A DNA stretch of 64,000 bases. It comes from Stappia sp. TSB10P1A (lineage in GTDB: Bacteria; Pseudomonadota; Alphaproteobacteria; Rhizobiales; Stappiaceae). The DNA lies in the NCBI RefSeq assembly GCF_900185725.1, contig NZ_FYAU01000032.1, positions 62,001-126,000 of the forward strand, read 5' to 3'. Positions within the stretch are counted from its first letter, which is position 1, and every line of letters begins with the position of its first letter. Below, in pieces: positions 43,605 through 52,530 of this stretch. The position numbers and the translations under genes are program-made. The notes under the pieces were generated by a model. It made no database searches. It worked only from the letters and a program-made list of their open reading frames with translations, and was not told where the DNA came from.

Positions 43605-45335
43605 TCAGGAGGCCTCCCTCGCCTCGCTCTCGATCAGCGGAATGACCGTGCGCTCCTCCTTGCGGGCGCCGCAGAGCAGCTCGACGGCACGGTCGGCAGC
43701 GTCCTGGAACGGCTCCAGCACCATGTCCGCCCCGGCCTTGAACATCGTCTCCGTATCGCTGGCGTGATGCGAGGAGACGGCGATACGTCCGCCGAAGCCG
43801 GCGCTGCGGGCCAGTTGCAGCAGGGTCGTGCGCGGATCCTCCTGGCTGAGCCCGGTGACGTGGCTCGGCACGGTCGACACCAGCCACTCGGCATGGGACA
43901 TCGGCAGTTCGGAGATGAACTCCGGGTCGGTGCCGTCGCCGAACTCGGCCTCCAGACCGAGTTCGCGCCAGCGCCGCACCGCCAGCGGATTGAAGTCGAC
44001 GCCGAGCACGCGGATGCCCCGCCGCTGCAGCCGCAGGCCGATCGCCGTGCCGAAGCGGCCGAGGCCGAAAATGATCACCTTGTGGCCGGTGACCTCATGC
44101 GCCCCCGCCTCGCTCGGCTCGCGCGGCGTGCCCCTGCGCTCGAACAGGCCGAGCAACGGCTCGCACCAGGCATAAAGGTGGTGGGAATAGGTGATCATAT
44201 AGGTAGAGGCGGCGATGGTGACGAGACCGACCATCGTGACGAGGCCGAGGGCATCGTCCCGCACATGCCCGAGCGAGACGCCCATGGCGATGAAGATCAG
44301 CGAGAACTCGCTGATCTGCGCCACGGTCAGGCCGGCCAGGAAGCCGGTGCGCTTGCGGTAGCCCATCGCCCCCATGATCGCCAGCACGATCAAGGGATTG
44401 CCGATCAGCACGAACAGCGAGAAGATGATGGCGCCGGTCACATGCGCGCCCAGCAGCGACAGATCGAGCGTCGCCCCGAGCGCGATGAAGAAGAACAGCA
44501 GCAGGAAGTCGCGCAGCGGCGCCAGCCGCGCCGCGATGGTCTCGCGATAGGGCGTCGAGGCGAGCGAGACGCCGGCCAGCAACCCGCCGACCTCCTTGCC
44601 GAGCCCCACCGCATCGCCGATGGCGGCGAACATCGCCGCCTGGGCGATGGCGAAGATCACCAGCAGCTCCGGCGCCCGCGCCAGCCGCTCGGTCAGCGGG
44701 GTGGCGACGAAACGGACGAACAGAACCACCAGCGCGACCATGGCGATGCCGGAGACCAGCACCGTCAGCACCGAGCCGCCGCCATGTCCCCCCGCCCCCT
44801 CAGTGGCCGCGCCGATGCCGATGGCCGACAGCACGATCATCGCCAGCACCACGACCAGGTCCTGGACGATGAGGAAGCCGAGGGCGATCTGCCCGTGCAG
44901 CGAATCGATCTCGCGCTTGTCGGACAGCAGCTTGACGATGATGATCGTCGAGGAGAAGGTCAGCGCCACCGCCACATAGAGGCTCGTCGTGTGGCCGAGC
45001 CCGAGCGCAAGGCCGATCAGATAGCCGAAGAACGAGGTGAAGGCGACCTGGCCGAGCCCGGTCAACAGCGACACCGCGCCGAGCGAGCGGATCAGCTTTA
45101 CGTCCAGCTTGATGCCGACGAGAAACAGCAGGACGGCAATGCCGAGCTCGGCGAGGAACGCGATCTGCTCGTCCGCATGGACGAGGTCCAGCGCCGAGGG
45201 TCCGGCAATCAGGCCGACCGCGATGAAGCTGACGATCAGCGGTTGCCGGAGCAGGATGCCGACCAGCCCGACGGCCGCGGCCATCACCAGCAAGGCGGCA
45301 ATCTCGGCAAACGGAGACTGGATCAGCACGTCCAT
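43605..45335 (-). CDS. KefB/YbaL-type cation:proton antiporter with TrkA-N domain
   Basis: A 576-residue CPA2 antiporter. Residues about 1-390 hold 12-13 helices with LAELGIAVLLFLVGIKLDVKLIRSLG, FSSTIIIVKLLSDK and GFLIVQDLVVVLAMI typical of the family. Residues about 420-540 form a TrkA-N/RCK domain with KVIIFGLGRFGTAIGLRLQRRGIRVLGVDFNP. It likely exchanges K+ or Na+ for H+ under nucleotide or ligand control. Its start shares one base with the upstream HTH stop (TGATG), indicating coupled translation. Confidence 0.93.
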   Translation of the reverse strand: MDVLIQSPFAEIAALLVMAAAVGLVGILLRQPLIVSFIAVGLIAGPSALDLVHADEQIAFLAELGIAVLLFLVGIKLDVKLIRSLGAVSLLTGLGQVAFTSFFGYLIGLALGLGHTTSLYVAVALTFSSTIIIVKLLSDKREIDSLHGQIALGFLIVQDLVVVLAMIVLSAIGIGAATEGAGGHGGGSVLTVLVSGIAMVALVVLFVRFVATPLTERLARAPELLVIFAIAQAAMFAAIGDAVGLGKEVGGLLAGVSLASTPYRETIAARLAPLRDFLLLFFFIALGATLDLSLLGAHVTGAIIFSLFVLIGNPLIVLAIMGAMGYRKRTGFLAGLTVAQISEFSLIFIAMGVSLGHVRDDALGLVTMVGLVTIAASTYMITYSHHLYAWCEPLLGLFERRGTPREPSEAGAHEVTGHKVIIFGLGRFGTAIGLRLQRRGIRVLGVDFNPLAVRRWRELGLEAEFGDGTDPEFISELPMSHAEWLVSTVPSHVTGLSQEDPRTTLLQLARSAGFGGRIAVSSHHASDTETMFKAGADMVLEPFQDAADRAVELLCGARKEERTVIPLIESEAREAS

Positions 45336-45550
45336 CAGGCACTCCTGTCCTCGGGCGACGCCATATCCGGCCGTGCCCTTGTCGCATGATTGTTCAGGAA
45401 GGTATCGAAATCACTGTCTGCAATCCGCCATCCCTTGCCGATGTCGATCGCCCGCAATTCGCCGCTGCGGATCCACAGCCGCACCGTCGCCTCGCTGATC
45501 TTCAGGCGCTCGGCCACCTCCCTGACTGTCTGATACTGCTCTCGGGTCAT
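45335..45550 (-). CDS. Small helix-turn-helix (excisionase/BldC-like) protein
   Basis: A 71-residue protein with a MerR/excisionase-type winged HTH: TVREVAERLKISEATVRLWIRSGELRAIDIGKGWRIADSDFDTFL. It resembles DNA-binding excisionase-family proteins, which in chromosomal settings often are local regulators. ATG at 45550 is used (in-frame ATG at 45568 is possible). It is coupled to the antiporter gene, so it may autoregulate the pair. No phage genes are nearby. Confidence 0.85.
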   Translation of the reverse strand: MTREQYQTVREVAERLKISEATVRLWIRSGELRAIDIGKGWRIADSDFDTFLNNHATRARPDMASPEDRSA

Positions 45551-45606
45551 GGGTATGCCATTTTGCACGTGTTTGTCGCAGAATAGCGAAACATGATGAT
45601 CCCCGC

Positions 45607-45620
45607 CTGATCCAGATCAA
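45607..45620. promoter_or_regulatory. FNR/FixK-like box
   Basis: CTGAT-CCAG-ATCAA, one mismatch from the TTGAT-N4-ATCAA consensus bound by FNR/FixK/Anr proteins, 57 bp before the universal stress protein start and 57 bp before the HTH gene start. It suggests oxygen-linked control of one or both. Confidence 0.55.
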
Positions 45621-45676
45621 GGAAAGTGTCCTTTTCTCGTGTCTGTGTAGGTCGGGAACGGCGGAGAACACGCGCA

Positions 45677-46552
45677 ATGAAGACAATCATGGTGGCCACC
45701 GATTTTTCCGAGCGGTCCGACCGCGCGCTGCGGCGCGCCACGCTGCTGGCACGGCAGACCGGCGCCAGCCTGTCGCTGGTTCATGTGGTCGACGACGACC
45801 AGCCGCAACGGATCGTCGACGCCGAGCGCGAGGTGGCGTTGCGCCTGCTTTACGAGCAGTCCGCGACGCTGCGCCGGATCGACGGGGTGGCTTGCGAGAC
45901 CCGCGTGGTCCTCGCCTCCCCCTTCGCCGGCATCGCGCAGGCGAGTGACGATGAGACGCCGGACCTGCTGGTGCTCGGTCCGCATCGCCGGCAGGTGCTG
46001 CGCGACGCCTTTGTCGGCACGACGGCCGAACGTGCCATCCGCTTCGTCGCCTGCCCGGTGCTGATGGCCAACGCGCCTCCGGTCGGCCCCTATCGCAACG
46101 TCCTGCTGGCCACCGACCTGTCCGATGCCTCGCGCGCGGCGATCGAAACCTTCCGCGCGCTCTCCCTGCACGGGCATGCGCGGCTTTCCGCCCTCCATGT
46201 CTTCGACGCCCCGGCGATCGGCCTTGCCATGGGCCATTCGCTGAACAAGGAGGACAAGGAGCATTATCTGGAACGGGAGCGGAGCGAGGCGACCGGCAAG
46301 CTTGCGGCCTTTTTCGACGGGCTCGACATCGCGCCGGCCGAATATCTGGCGCGCCACGACGCATCGGGCACGGCCGACGAGATCCTGGCCGCGGCGCGGC
46401 AGGACGAGGCCGGGCTGGTCGTCGTCGGCACGCGCGGTCGCGGCGGCCTTGCCAAGTTCCTGCTCGGCAGCGTCGCCGAAGAGGTGCTGAGGAACGCCAC
46501 GATGGATGTGCTTGCGATCCCGCCGGGTCCGGCCACAGCGGACGCCGGTTGA
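45677..46552 (+). CDS. Universal stress protein, two Usp domains
   Basis: A 291-residue tandem Usp protein. Domain 1 (about 1-138) starts KTIMVATDFSERSDRALRRA; its ATP loop is degenerate (LGPHRRQVLRDAFVG). Domain 2 (about 145-285) starts YRNVLLATDLSDASRAAIE and retains VVGTRGRGGLAKFLLGSVAEEVL, the G-x2-G-x9-G-S nucleotide motif. Likely binds ATP and aids survival under stress or low oxygen. The in-frame start at 45626 lies in the promoter; ATG at 45677 begins the domain. The FNR-like box lies upstream. Confidence 0.92.
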   Translation: MKTIMVATDFSERSDRALRRATLLARQTGASLSLVHVVDDDQPQRIVDAEREVALRLLYEQSATLRRIDGVACETRVVLASPFAGIAQASDDETPDLLVLGPHRRQVLRDAFVGTTAERAIRFVACPVLMANAPPVGPYRNVLLATDLSDASRAAIETFRALSLHGHARLSALHVFDAPAIGLAMGHSLNKEDKEHYLERERSEATGKLAAFFDGLDIAPAEYLARHDASGTADEILAAARQDEAGLVVVGTRGRGGLAKFLLGSVAEEVLRNATMDVLAIPPGPATADAG

Positions 46553-46593
46553 CGCACGGCACGACGCCGGCCCGCAACGCGGGAGCGAAAAAG

Positions 46594-46617
46594 GGACGGC
46601 GGGTCGCCCCGCCGTCC
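46594..46617 (-). terminator. Rho-independent terminator of RidA operon
   Basis: A perfect 10-bp stem GGACGGCGGG/CCCGCCGTCC with a 4-nt loop, followed on the minus strand by CTTTTTC. It begins 9 bp after the RidA stop and ends the 55.3-46.6 kb operon. It is also downstream of the convergent universal stress gene. Confidence 0.8.
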
Positions 46618-46626
46618 GCGATCAGA

Positions 46627-46968
46627 TCAGTCGCAGGCGGCGGTGACGATGATCTCGACCTTGTATTCGGGCGTAGCCAGCTTCGCCTCGCCGCAGGCGC
46701 GCACGGGCGCGCAGCCGGCCGGCACCCAGGCGTCCCACACCGAGTTCATCTCGGCGAAGTCGGTCATGTCCGCCAGCCAGATGATCGCCTGCAGCATCTT
46801 CTCGGGCGAGGAGCCGGCGCGGGCGAGCAGCGCCTCCACCTCAGCGATGCAGTCGCGGGTCTGCTCGGCGACGGTCGCGCCCTCCCCGACCTGGCCGGCC
46901 AGATAGACAACGCCATTGTGCTTGACGATCTGGCTCAGGCGCGTCCCGACATCCATACGTTCGATCAT
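46627..46968 (-). CDS. RidA family protein (copy 2)
   Basis: A 113-residue Rid-family protein nearly matching copy 1: IVKHNGVVYLAGQVGEG, RAGSSPEKMLQAIIWLADMTDFAEMN, PAGCAPVRACGEAKLA. Position 24 is Ala here but Cys in copy 1. It is the last gene of the transport/aminotransferase operon and sits just before a strong terminator. It should clear enamine/imine by-products of PLP or oxidase reactions in the pathway. RidA plus an isochorismatase-fold hydrolase in one operon recalls RutC/RutB of pyrimidine degradation. Confidence 0.92.
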   Translation of the reverse strand: MIERMDVGTRLSQIVKHNGVVYLAGQVGEGATVAEQTRDCIAEVEALLARAGSSPEKMLQAIIWLADMTDFAEMNSVWDAWVPAGCAPVRACGEAKLATPEYKVEIIVTAACD

Positions 46969-47118
46969 TCAAATCTCTCCTTGTGTGCCGACCCGGCCAG
47001 ACGACCGGCGCGGCCCGTCCGCCCGGAATCGCCGGCCTCAACGACGGGCCGAGGGTCTGTCTGACAGGCTTCGGGCCAGCCATGCAAGGGATGATGGGAG
47101 CGCCGGGACGAAGGAGCC

Positions 47119-48432
47119 TTACCAGCCGGCGAATCCGGCAAGCAGGTTCTCGTCGACGCGCCCGTTTTGAACATCGTCAAGCGCCTGGCCCAGAATGGCG
47201 GCGCCCTCCAGGGCCTGCGCCTCGGTAAGCGTCAACGGCGGCGTCAGTTCCAGGACATTGGAATGGACCCCGACATAGTAGAGCACGAGCCCCAACTGGT
47301 AGGCGCGGTAGACCGTCAGTGCCGCCTGCCGCGATGCCGGCCGACGGGTGCCCCTGTCGGTGACGAGCTCGATCCCGAGAGCGAGACCGCGGCCGCGCAC
47401 CTCCCCGATCAGCGGCTGCGTTGCCGCCAGCCTGCCGAGAGCCTCGAAGAGCACACGGCCTGTGGCGTTGGCATTCTCCGCCAGCCTGTCGCCCTCGATG
47501 GTTTCAAGCACCGCCAGAGCCGCGGCCGAACAGACCGGATTGCCGTGGACGGTCTGCAGCGAGAACGCCACCGCATGGTTCATCACGGTTTCGGGCCCGA
47601 CGACGGCGGAGATCGGCAGGCCTCCGCCCAGTCCCTTGCCGAAGACGACGATGTCCGGCTCGATGCGACAATGCTCGAACGCGTTGAACCGGCCGGTGCG
47701 ACCGAGTCCGACCTTCACCTCGTCGGCGACGATGAGAATGCCGTGCTTCCGGCAGATCGCCTCCACGGCCTGGAAGTAGCCGTCCGGCGGCACCAGCATC
47801 CCGCCGTCGGACTGAATGGGCTCGATGAAGAAGGCTGCGATCTCCTGCGGCGGGGCTTCGCTGGCGAGAGCCTGCTCCAGCGCCTCCAGAGCTTCCCGCT
47901 TTGCGGCTTCCGGACCGCCGCTGGCATAGCTGTCGGGATAGGGCACGAGCGTCAGCCCCGCGGCGCGCGCCCCCTGCTGGGCCGGATGGCCGGACACCGC
48001 CATCGAGCCGACGGTGCCGCCATGATAGGCACCTTTGAAGGCAAGGATGCGGGGGCGGCCGGTTGCGGAGACGACCATGCGCGCGACGGTCTCGTTGGCA
48101 TCGGACCCGGAATGGCCGAACCAGACGCGGCCGCGGGCACGCTCCGGCACCAGCGTGAGCAGTTTCTCGGCCAGCCGCACGCAAGGCTCGTTGGCGCTCG
48201 ACAGATAGCTGGCACCGGCCTGGTTCGACAGCGCCCGGTTCACCGCATCGCGCAGCGCCGGGTGGGAATGACCGAGGCTCGCAGCCCCCCAGGAGGCGGA
48301 GAGGTCGAGAAGCCGGCGCCCATCTTCCCCGGTCAGATACGATCCGTGACCGCCTGTCACCGCCTGCGGAAAGAACCGCAGATGCGCCATCGTGGAGACC
48401 GATCGGCTTTCTCGGGCATAGAGACCGGACAT
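47119..48432 (-). CDS. Class III PLP aminotransferase
   Basis: A 437-residue aminotransferase of the omega-amino acid/diaminopimelate type. Seen: GHGSYLTGEDGRRLLDLSASWGAASLGHSHP, the PLP-phosphate loop SGSDANETVARMV, YHGGTVGSMAVSG, the Asp in ILIVADEVKVGLGRTGRF and the Schiff-base Lys in VVFGKGLGGGLPISAVVG. EVRGRGLALGIEL ends the large domain. It would transfer the amino group of an imported or released omega-amine to pyruvate or 2-oxoglutarate. It lies 14 bp after the isochorismatase-fold gene. Confidence 0.93.
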   Translation of the reverse strand: MSGLYARESRSVSTMAHLRFFPQAVTGGHGSYLTGEDGRRLLDLSASWGAASLGHSHPALRDAVNRALSNQAGASYLSSANEPCVRLAEKLLTLVPERARGRVWFGHSGSDANETVARMVVSATGRPRILAFKGAYHGGTVGSMAVSGHPAQQGARAAGLTLVPYPDSYASGGPEAAKREALEALEQALASEAPPQEIAAFFIEPIQSDGGMLVPPDGYFQAVEAICRKHGILIVADEVKVGLGRTGRFNAFEHCRIEPDIVVFGKGLGGGLPISAVVGPETVMNHAVAFSLQTVHGNPVCSAAALAVLETIEGDRLAENANATGRVLFEALGRLAATQPLIGEVRGRGLALGIELVTDRGTRRPASRQAALTVYRAYQLGLVLYYVGVHSNVLELTPPLTLTEAQALEGAAILGQALDDVQNGRVDENLLAGFAGW

Positions 48433-48446
48433 CGGCGCGCGCCCTT

Positions 48447-49115
48447 TCACTTGAAGAAGGTCACGACCTCGTCGAGCTGCGCGACGTGGCAGTAGATCAT
48501 GTTGATGATCTCGAGCTCGCGCCTGTGCAGCTCGTCCGTCGCGGCGGCGGCGCAATCATCGACGACGATCACCCCGAAGCTCTCGTCCGCCAGGCTGCGC
48601 ACGGTGGACGACACGCACTGGTCGGTGAAGATGCCGCAGCAGATGACGTCCTTGATCCCCATGTTGTGAAGGATCAGGCGCAGGTTGGTCCCGGTCAGGG
48701 CGCTGTCGGTCGTCTTGGTGATGACGATCTCGTCCGCCCTCGGCGCAAGCTCGTCGACGATCTGCCCCTCGGGCAGGTCCTTCGGCAACAGCAGGTAGTT
48801 GAAGCCCGGCTTCTTCTGGCTCAGCGAGCGGTCGCGGCCGTCGGGTTTCAGGCAGGCGATGCGGGCGAAGATCACCTCGACCTTGCGCTTGCGGCAGTCC
48901 TCAATCAAGCGCGCGGTGTTCGGGATGACGGTCTGGCGCATGCGATCATAAAAGGGCTGCCAGCGGGCGGTTTCCTCGGGCGTGTCCTTGGGCGCGAGAT
49001 AGGTGTTCTGGATGTCGATGACCAGCAACGCCGTGGTTTCCGGGTCAAGGACGATATCCTCCGGCTCCTCGGCATTGGCATAGTAGAAGGAGCGATAGTC
49101 GGTCTTCCAGGTCAT
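48447..49115 (-). CDS. Isochorismatase-fold cysteine hydrolase (copy 1)
   Basis: A 222-residue cysteine hydrolase with the D-K-C triad: D34 in LLVIDIQNTYL, K134 in VITKTTDSAL and C167 in CGIFTDQCVSSTVR. Members hydrolyse amides or carbamoyl groups (nicotinamidase, RutB, N-carbamoylsarcosine amidohydrolase). The N-terminal extension (about 25 residues) and the KPDGRDRSL loop are shared with copy 2 at 53826-54479. It overlaps livM by 4 bp and precedes the aminotransferase gene. Confidence 0.92.
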   Translation of the reverse strand: MTWKTDYRSFYYANAEEPEDIVLDPETTALLVIDIQNTYLAPKDTPEETARWQPFYDRMRQTVIPNTARLIEDCRKRKVEVIFARIACLKPDGRDRSLSQKKPGFNYLLLPKDLPEGQIVDELAPRADEIVITKTTDSALTGTNLRLILHNMGIKDVICCGIFTDQCVSSTVRSLADESFGVIVVDDCAAAATDELHRRELEIINMIYCHVAQLDEVVTFFK

Positions 49116-50140
49116 GAACGTGTCTCCTTCCTGGCGCGGAGGCGGGCGAGGATATCGCCGATCTCGCGACTTGGGAAAATGCCGCCGGGCTTGAGGATCA
49201 TCACCGCGATCATGGCGAGCGCCAGCACGATTTCCGTCAGGCCGATGACCTGTCCGGCGCCGAACGACGTGGCGTTGAGCATGCTTTCGGTTCCGCGCAA
49301 GCCTTCATAGGCCACGGTTATCAGCACGGTTCCGACAACCGCGCCGGTTACGGTGTTGGCGCCGCCGACGACCAGCATGGTGACGATCAGGAAGGTCTCC
49401 TTGAGGTAGAAGGCCTTGGGCGAGAACGACGTGATGAAGTGCCCCCAGAGCGAGCCGCCGACGCCGGCGAGGAAAGCGGCAAGGATGAAGGCGCGCCACC
49501 GCAATGCGGGAATGTTGGCGCCAAGCGCGGCGGCGGCGACCTCATCCTCGCGAGAGGCGCGCAACAGCTTGCCGGTGCGGGACTCCTTGAAGACCAGCGC
49601 GGCGATCACCGCCAGCACCGCCACGCTCGCCGCCGTGGGAAGGTCCGTCGTCCGTGGCAGGCCGAAGAGCGTGCGCGGACCGTTCGTCAGGGCGCTCCAG
49701 TTGTTCATCACCGTGTAGAGCACGACCAGCAGCGCGAAGGACGTGATGACGGCTGCCGCATCGGACAGGCGCATCAGCGGATAGGCGATCGCCGCCGCCA
49801 CCGCCGCCGCGACCAGGCCGCCGGCGACCATCGCGAGAAGCGGCGAGACCTCGACGGCCGTCAGGAACGGGTAGAGGTCGGGCAGCGCCATGCCCTTCAT
49901 CTGCGAGGGAATGGTGAGAACCGCCGATGTGTAGGCACCAAGGCCCATGAAGCCGATATGGGCGAAGGACAGGAGGCCCGAATTGCCCATGAAGGTCTGC
50001 AGACCCACCACAAGCACCAGCGAGATCATCAGGTTCGTGGCAATGCGGTCATAGAGGCGGATGCCGATGAGGTGGCTGCCGACACCGATGATCACGATGA
50101 CGGCAAGCAGGACGAGGGCGGTGAGATGGGAGGGTTTCAA
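49112..50140 (-). CDS. livM: Branched-chain-type ABC permease LivM
   Basis: A 342-residue permease with nine or so helices. LVVGLQTFMGNSGLLSFAHIGFMGLGAYTSAVL and VVGGANTVTGAVVGTVLI are LivM-like. I take TTG at 50140 as start because GAGGAG lies 7 nt upstream and the following residues form a normal cytoplasmic N-terminus; upstream frame sequence lies within livH. The C-terminal tail is basic. It overlaps the isochorismatase-fold gene by 4 bp. Confidence 0.9.
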   Translation of the reverse strand: MKPSHLTALVLLAVIVIIGVGSHLIGIRLYDRIATNLMISLVLVVGLQTFMGNSGLLSFAHIGFMGLGAYTSAVLTIPSQMKGMALPDLYPFLTAVEVSPLLAMVAGGLVAAAVAAAIAYPLMRLSDAAAVITSFALLVVLYTVMNNWSALTNGPRTLFGLPRTTDLPTAASVAVLAVIAALVFKESRTGKLLRASREDEVAAAALGANIPALRWRAFILAAFLAGVGGSLWGHFITSFSPKAFYLKETFLIVTMLVVGGANTVTGAVVGTVLITVAYEGLRGTESMLNATSFGAGQVIGLTEIVLALAMIAVMILKPGGIFPSREIGDILARLRARKETRS

Positions 50141-50151
50141 GGCAGCGCTCC

Positions 50152-51042
50152 TCAGGTCCGCTGCCCGCTCGCCGGGCCCTTGATGAGGCCATCGGGACGC
50201 CAAAGCAGGATCAGGATCACGAGTCCGAAGGTGAAGGCGTCGCGGAACTTCAGGAGATCCTGCGACAGGGTGTAGTTGAGCGTGGTGTCGATGAACGCCA
50301 GCAGGAAGCCGCCGATGACCGCCCCCGGCAGGCTGCGCATGCCGCCGATGACCGTGGCAATGAAGGCGACGAGCAAGGGTTCGAGGCCGATCCCCGGCAC
50401 GACCGTGCCAATGCGGCCGATCCACAGGATGCCGACCACTCCGGCGAGAAAGCCCGACAGGGCGAAGGCCAGCGAGATGATGAGGTTCGCCGGAACGCCC
50501 AGCATGCGCGCCATGGTGAAGTTGCTCGCCGCCGCACGCATCGCGATGCCGAGCGTCGTCTTCCGCATCAGGAAGGCGACGGCCGCCAGCAGCACGATCG
50601 ACGCGGCGATCGTCAGCAGGTTGCGGACCGGCGTGATGGCACCCGCGATCACCACCGTTTGCGAGAAAATCTCCGGCAACGGCACATAGCGGGGACGCGG
50701 CGAGATGAACAGAAGCGCCGCGTTCTGCAACAGGTTGGAGAACGCGAAGGAGGTGATCAGCACCGCCGTCACGGACTTGGCGCGCACGGGGCGGAACGCG
50801 GCATAGTCCGTGAAGATGCCGAAGACCACCGCCATGGCCAGGGCAAGGACCGCCATGACGATCCAGGGCAAGCCGGAGCCGCCGGTCAGGTACAGCGTGT
50901 AGCCCGCGACCATGATCAGTTCGCCGTAAGCGAAGTTCACGAGGCGCAGGATGCCGTAGATGATGACGAGGCCGAGGGCCATCAGCGCATAGGCACCGCC
51001 AAGGCTCAGCACGTCGATGACGAATTGGATGGTGAACGCCAT
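50152..51042 (-). CDS. livH: Branched-chain-type ABC permease LivH
   Basis: A 296-residue permease with eight helices. LSLGGAYALMALGLVIIYGILRLVNFAYGELIMVAGY and the VVPGIGLEPLLVAFIATVIGGMRSLPGAVIGG segment are typical. It pairs with LivM to form the pore. It starts 2 bp after livF. Confidence 0.94.
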   Translation of the reverse strand: MAFTIQFVIDVLSLGGAYALMALGLVIIYGILRLVNFAYGELIMVAGYTLYLTGGSGLPWIVMAVLALAMAVVFGIFTDYAAFRPVRAKSVTAVLITSFAFSNLLQNAALLFISPRPRYVPLPEIFSQTVVIAGAITPVRNLLTIAASIVLLAAVAFLMRKTTLGIAMRAAASNFTMARMLGVPANLIISLAFALSGFLAGVVGILWIGRIGTVVPGIGLEPLLVAFIATVIGGMRSLPGAVIGGFLLAFIDTTLNYTLSQDLLKFRDAFTFGLVILILLWRPDGLIKGPASGQRT

Positions 51043-51044
51043 GC

Positions 51045-51752
51045 TCAGCCTCCCAGATAATGTGCGCTGAGATCGGTGGTCGACCTGATCTCGTCGGCGG
51101 TTCCGGAAGCGACGATTTTTCCGAGCCGCAGAACATAGGCACGGTCGGCAAGGGCCAGCGCCTGGTTCACGTTCTGCTCCACCAGGAAGATGGTGAGGCC
51201 CGTCCGCTTCAGCGTGTCGATCATCTCGAAGATCCGGTCGACGATCGCCGGCGCCAGACCGAGGGACGGCTCGTCGAGCAGGAGCACGGTGGGACGCGAC
51301 ATCAGGGCGCGGGCGATGACCAGCATCTGCTGCTCGCCGCCCGAAAGCGTCCCGGCCGCCTGATGCTTGCGCTCCGCAAGACGCGGAAAGAGCGTGTGGA
51401 CCCGTTCGAGATTGTCGCGATTGCCGGCGCGGTCCCGGCGATGGATATAGGCGCCGAGCATCAGGTTTTCCGCGACCGTCAGATCGGGGAAGACGTCGCG
51501 GGTCTCCGGCACGGTCGCAAGGCCGGCACGCACGACCTGCTCGGGGCTGCTGGCGGTGATCGCGACCCCGCCCAGCGTGATGGAGCCGCCAGAGGCCTTC
51601 AACGCGCCGGCGATACATTTGAGCGTGGTGGACTTGCCGGCGCCATTGGCCCCGAGCAAGCTCACCAACTCGCCCTTTGCGAGATGGAAGCTGATGCCGC
51701 GAACCGCCCGGATCGAGCCGTAGTCCACGGAGAGGTCCCGGACATCAAGCAT
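51045..51752 (-). CDS. livF: Branched-chain-type ABC ATPase LivF
   Basis: A 235-residue ATPase. Walker A LLGANGAGKST, signature LSGGEQQMLVIARALMS, Walker B VLLLDEPSLGLAP and the VEQNVNQAL loop typical of LivF. Overlaps livG by 8 bp. Confidence 0.94.
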   Translation of the reverse strand: MLDVRDLSVDYGSIRAVRGISFHLAKGELVSLLGANGAGKSTTLKCIAGALKASGGSITLGGVAITASSPEQVVRAGLATVPETRDVFPDLTVAENLMLGAYIHRRDRAGNRDNLERVHTLFPRLAERKHQAAGTLSGGEQQMLVIARALMSRPTVLLLDEPSLGLAPAIVDRIFEMIDTLKRTGLTIFLVEQNVNQALALADRAYVLRLGKIVASGTADEIRSTTDLSAHYLGG

Positions 51753-52479
51753 GGGTCGCCCCCTTGCCGAGATAGGCTTCGATAACCGCCGGATGGCTGC
51801 GGACATGGGCGGCATCGCCTTCCGCGATGGTCCGGCCGGACGCCAGCACATGCAGCCGGTGACACAGCCGCATGATCAGGCTCATGTCGTGATCGATGAT
51901 GATGAGACCGAGCCCCCGGCTTTTCGGAAGCTCGGCAAGGGTGTGAAGCAGCGTTTCGGTCTCGGCATCGTTCATTCCCGCGGCCGGCTCGTCGAGCAGC
52001 AGGAAGCGCGGTTCGGCAGCAAGTGCGCGCGCGATTTCCACCCGGCGCTTGTCGCCATAGCTCAGGCTCTCGCCGAGTTCGTCGGCCTTCTCGCCGAGGC
52101 CGAATTCGCCGAGCAGGGTCCTGGTCCGCTCCCGCGCCTCGTCAGGCGGCGTCCCCTTGGCCAACGCCGCGGCTTCGACATTTTCGAACACCGTCATCGC
52201 GTTGAAAAGCCGGACGATCTGGAAGGAACGGCTGACACCCTGAAGGGCGATCTCGCGCGGCGAGAGGCCTGAAATGGTCGTATCGCCGATGCTGACACGG
52301 CCGGCGGCCAGCTTCACATGGCCGGTGATGGCGTTGATCAGCGTGGTCTTGCCGGACCCGTTCGGCCCGATAAGTCCGACGATCTCACTGGTCGAAACGG
52401 CAAGAGACACGTGGTCGAGGGCGCGCAGGCCGGCGAACTCCACCGACACGTCGTTCAGCGCGAGGCGCGATTCTGACAT
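51745..52479 (-). CDS. livG: Branched-chain-type ABC ATPase LivG
   Basis: A 244-residue ATPase. Walker A LIGPNGSGKTT, signature-region ESLSYGDKRRVEIARALA, Walker B FLLLDEPAAGMND and IIDHDMSLIMRLCHRLHVL, the LivG pattern. It follows the receptor gene after a hairpin-containing 51-bp spacer. Confidence 0.94.
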   Translation of the reverse strand: MSESRLALNDVSVEFAGLRALDHVSLAVSTSEIVGLIGPNGSGKTTLINAITGHVKLAAGRVSIGDTTISGLSPREIALQGVSRSFQIVRLFNAMTVFENVEAAALAKGTPPDEARERTRTLLGEFGLGEKADELGESLSYGDKRRVEIARALAAEPRFLLLDEPAAGMNDAETETLLHTLAELPKSRGLGLIIIDHDMSLIMRLCHRLHVLASGRTIAEGDAAHVRSHPAVIEAYLGKGATHA

Positions 52480-52498
52480 GGCTTTTCCAAACGAAGAT

Positions 52499-52520
52499 GG
52501 GCCGGCCCGTCAGCCGGCCC
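52499..52520 (-). terminator. Intercistronic hairpin receptor/livG
   Basis: A perfect 8-bp stem GGGCCGGC/GCCGGCCC with a 6-nt loop, between the receptor and livG genes of the same operon. There is no T-run in the minus-strand direction, so it is better read as a partial attenuator or 3'-stabiliser favouring receptor expression. Confidence 0.45.
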
Positions 52521-52530
52521 AAAAGTGCAA

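Noticed and set aside
43578-45389. A 603-codon plus-strand frame opposite the antiporter gene
   Set aside because: Extremely rich in Gln, Arg, His and Asp, with no domain; it mirrors the hydrophobic antiporter codons on the other strand.
45335-45550. Excisionase-like HTH as a sign of a prophage or integrative element
   Set aside because: No integrase, phage or conjugation genes are nearby, and the gene is translationally coupled to an ordinary antiporter.
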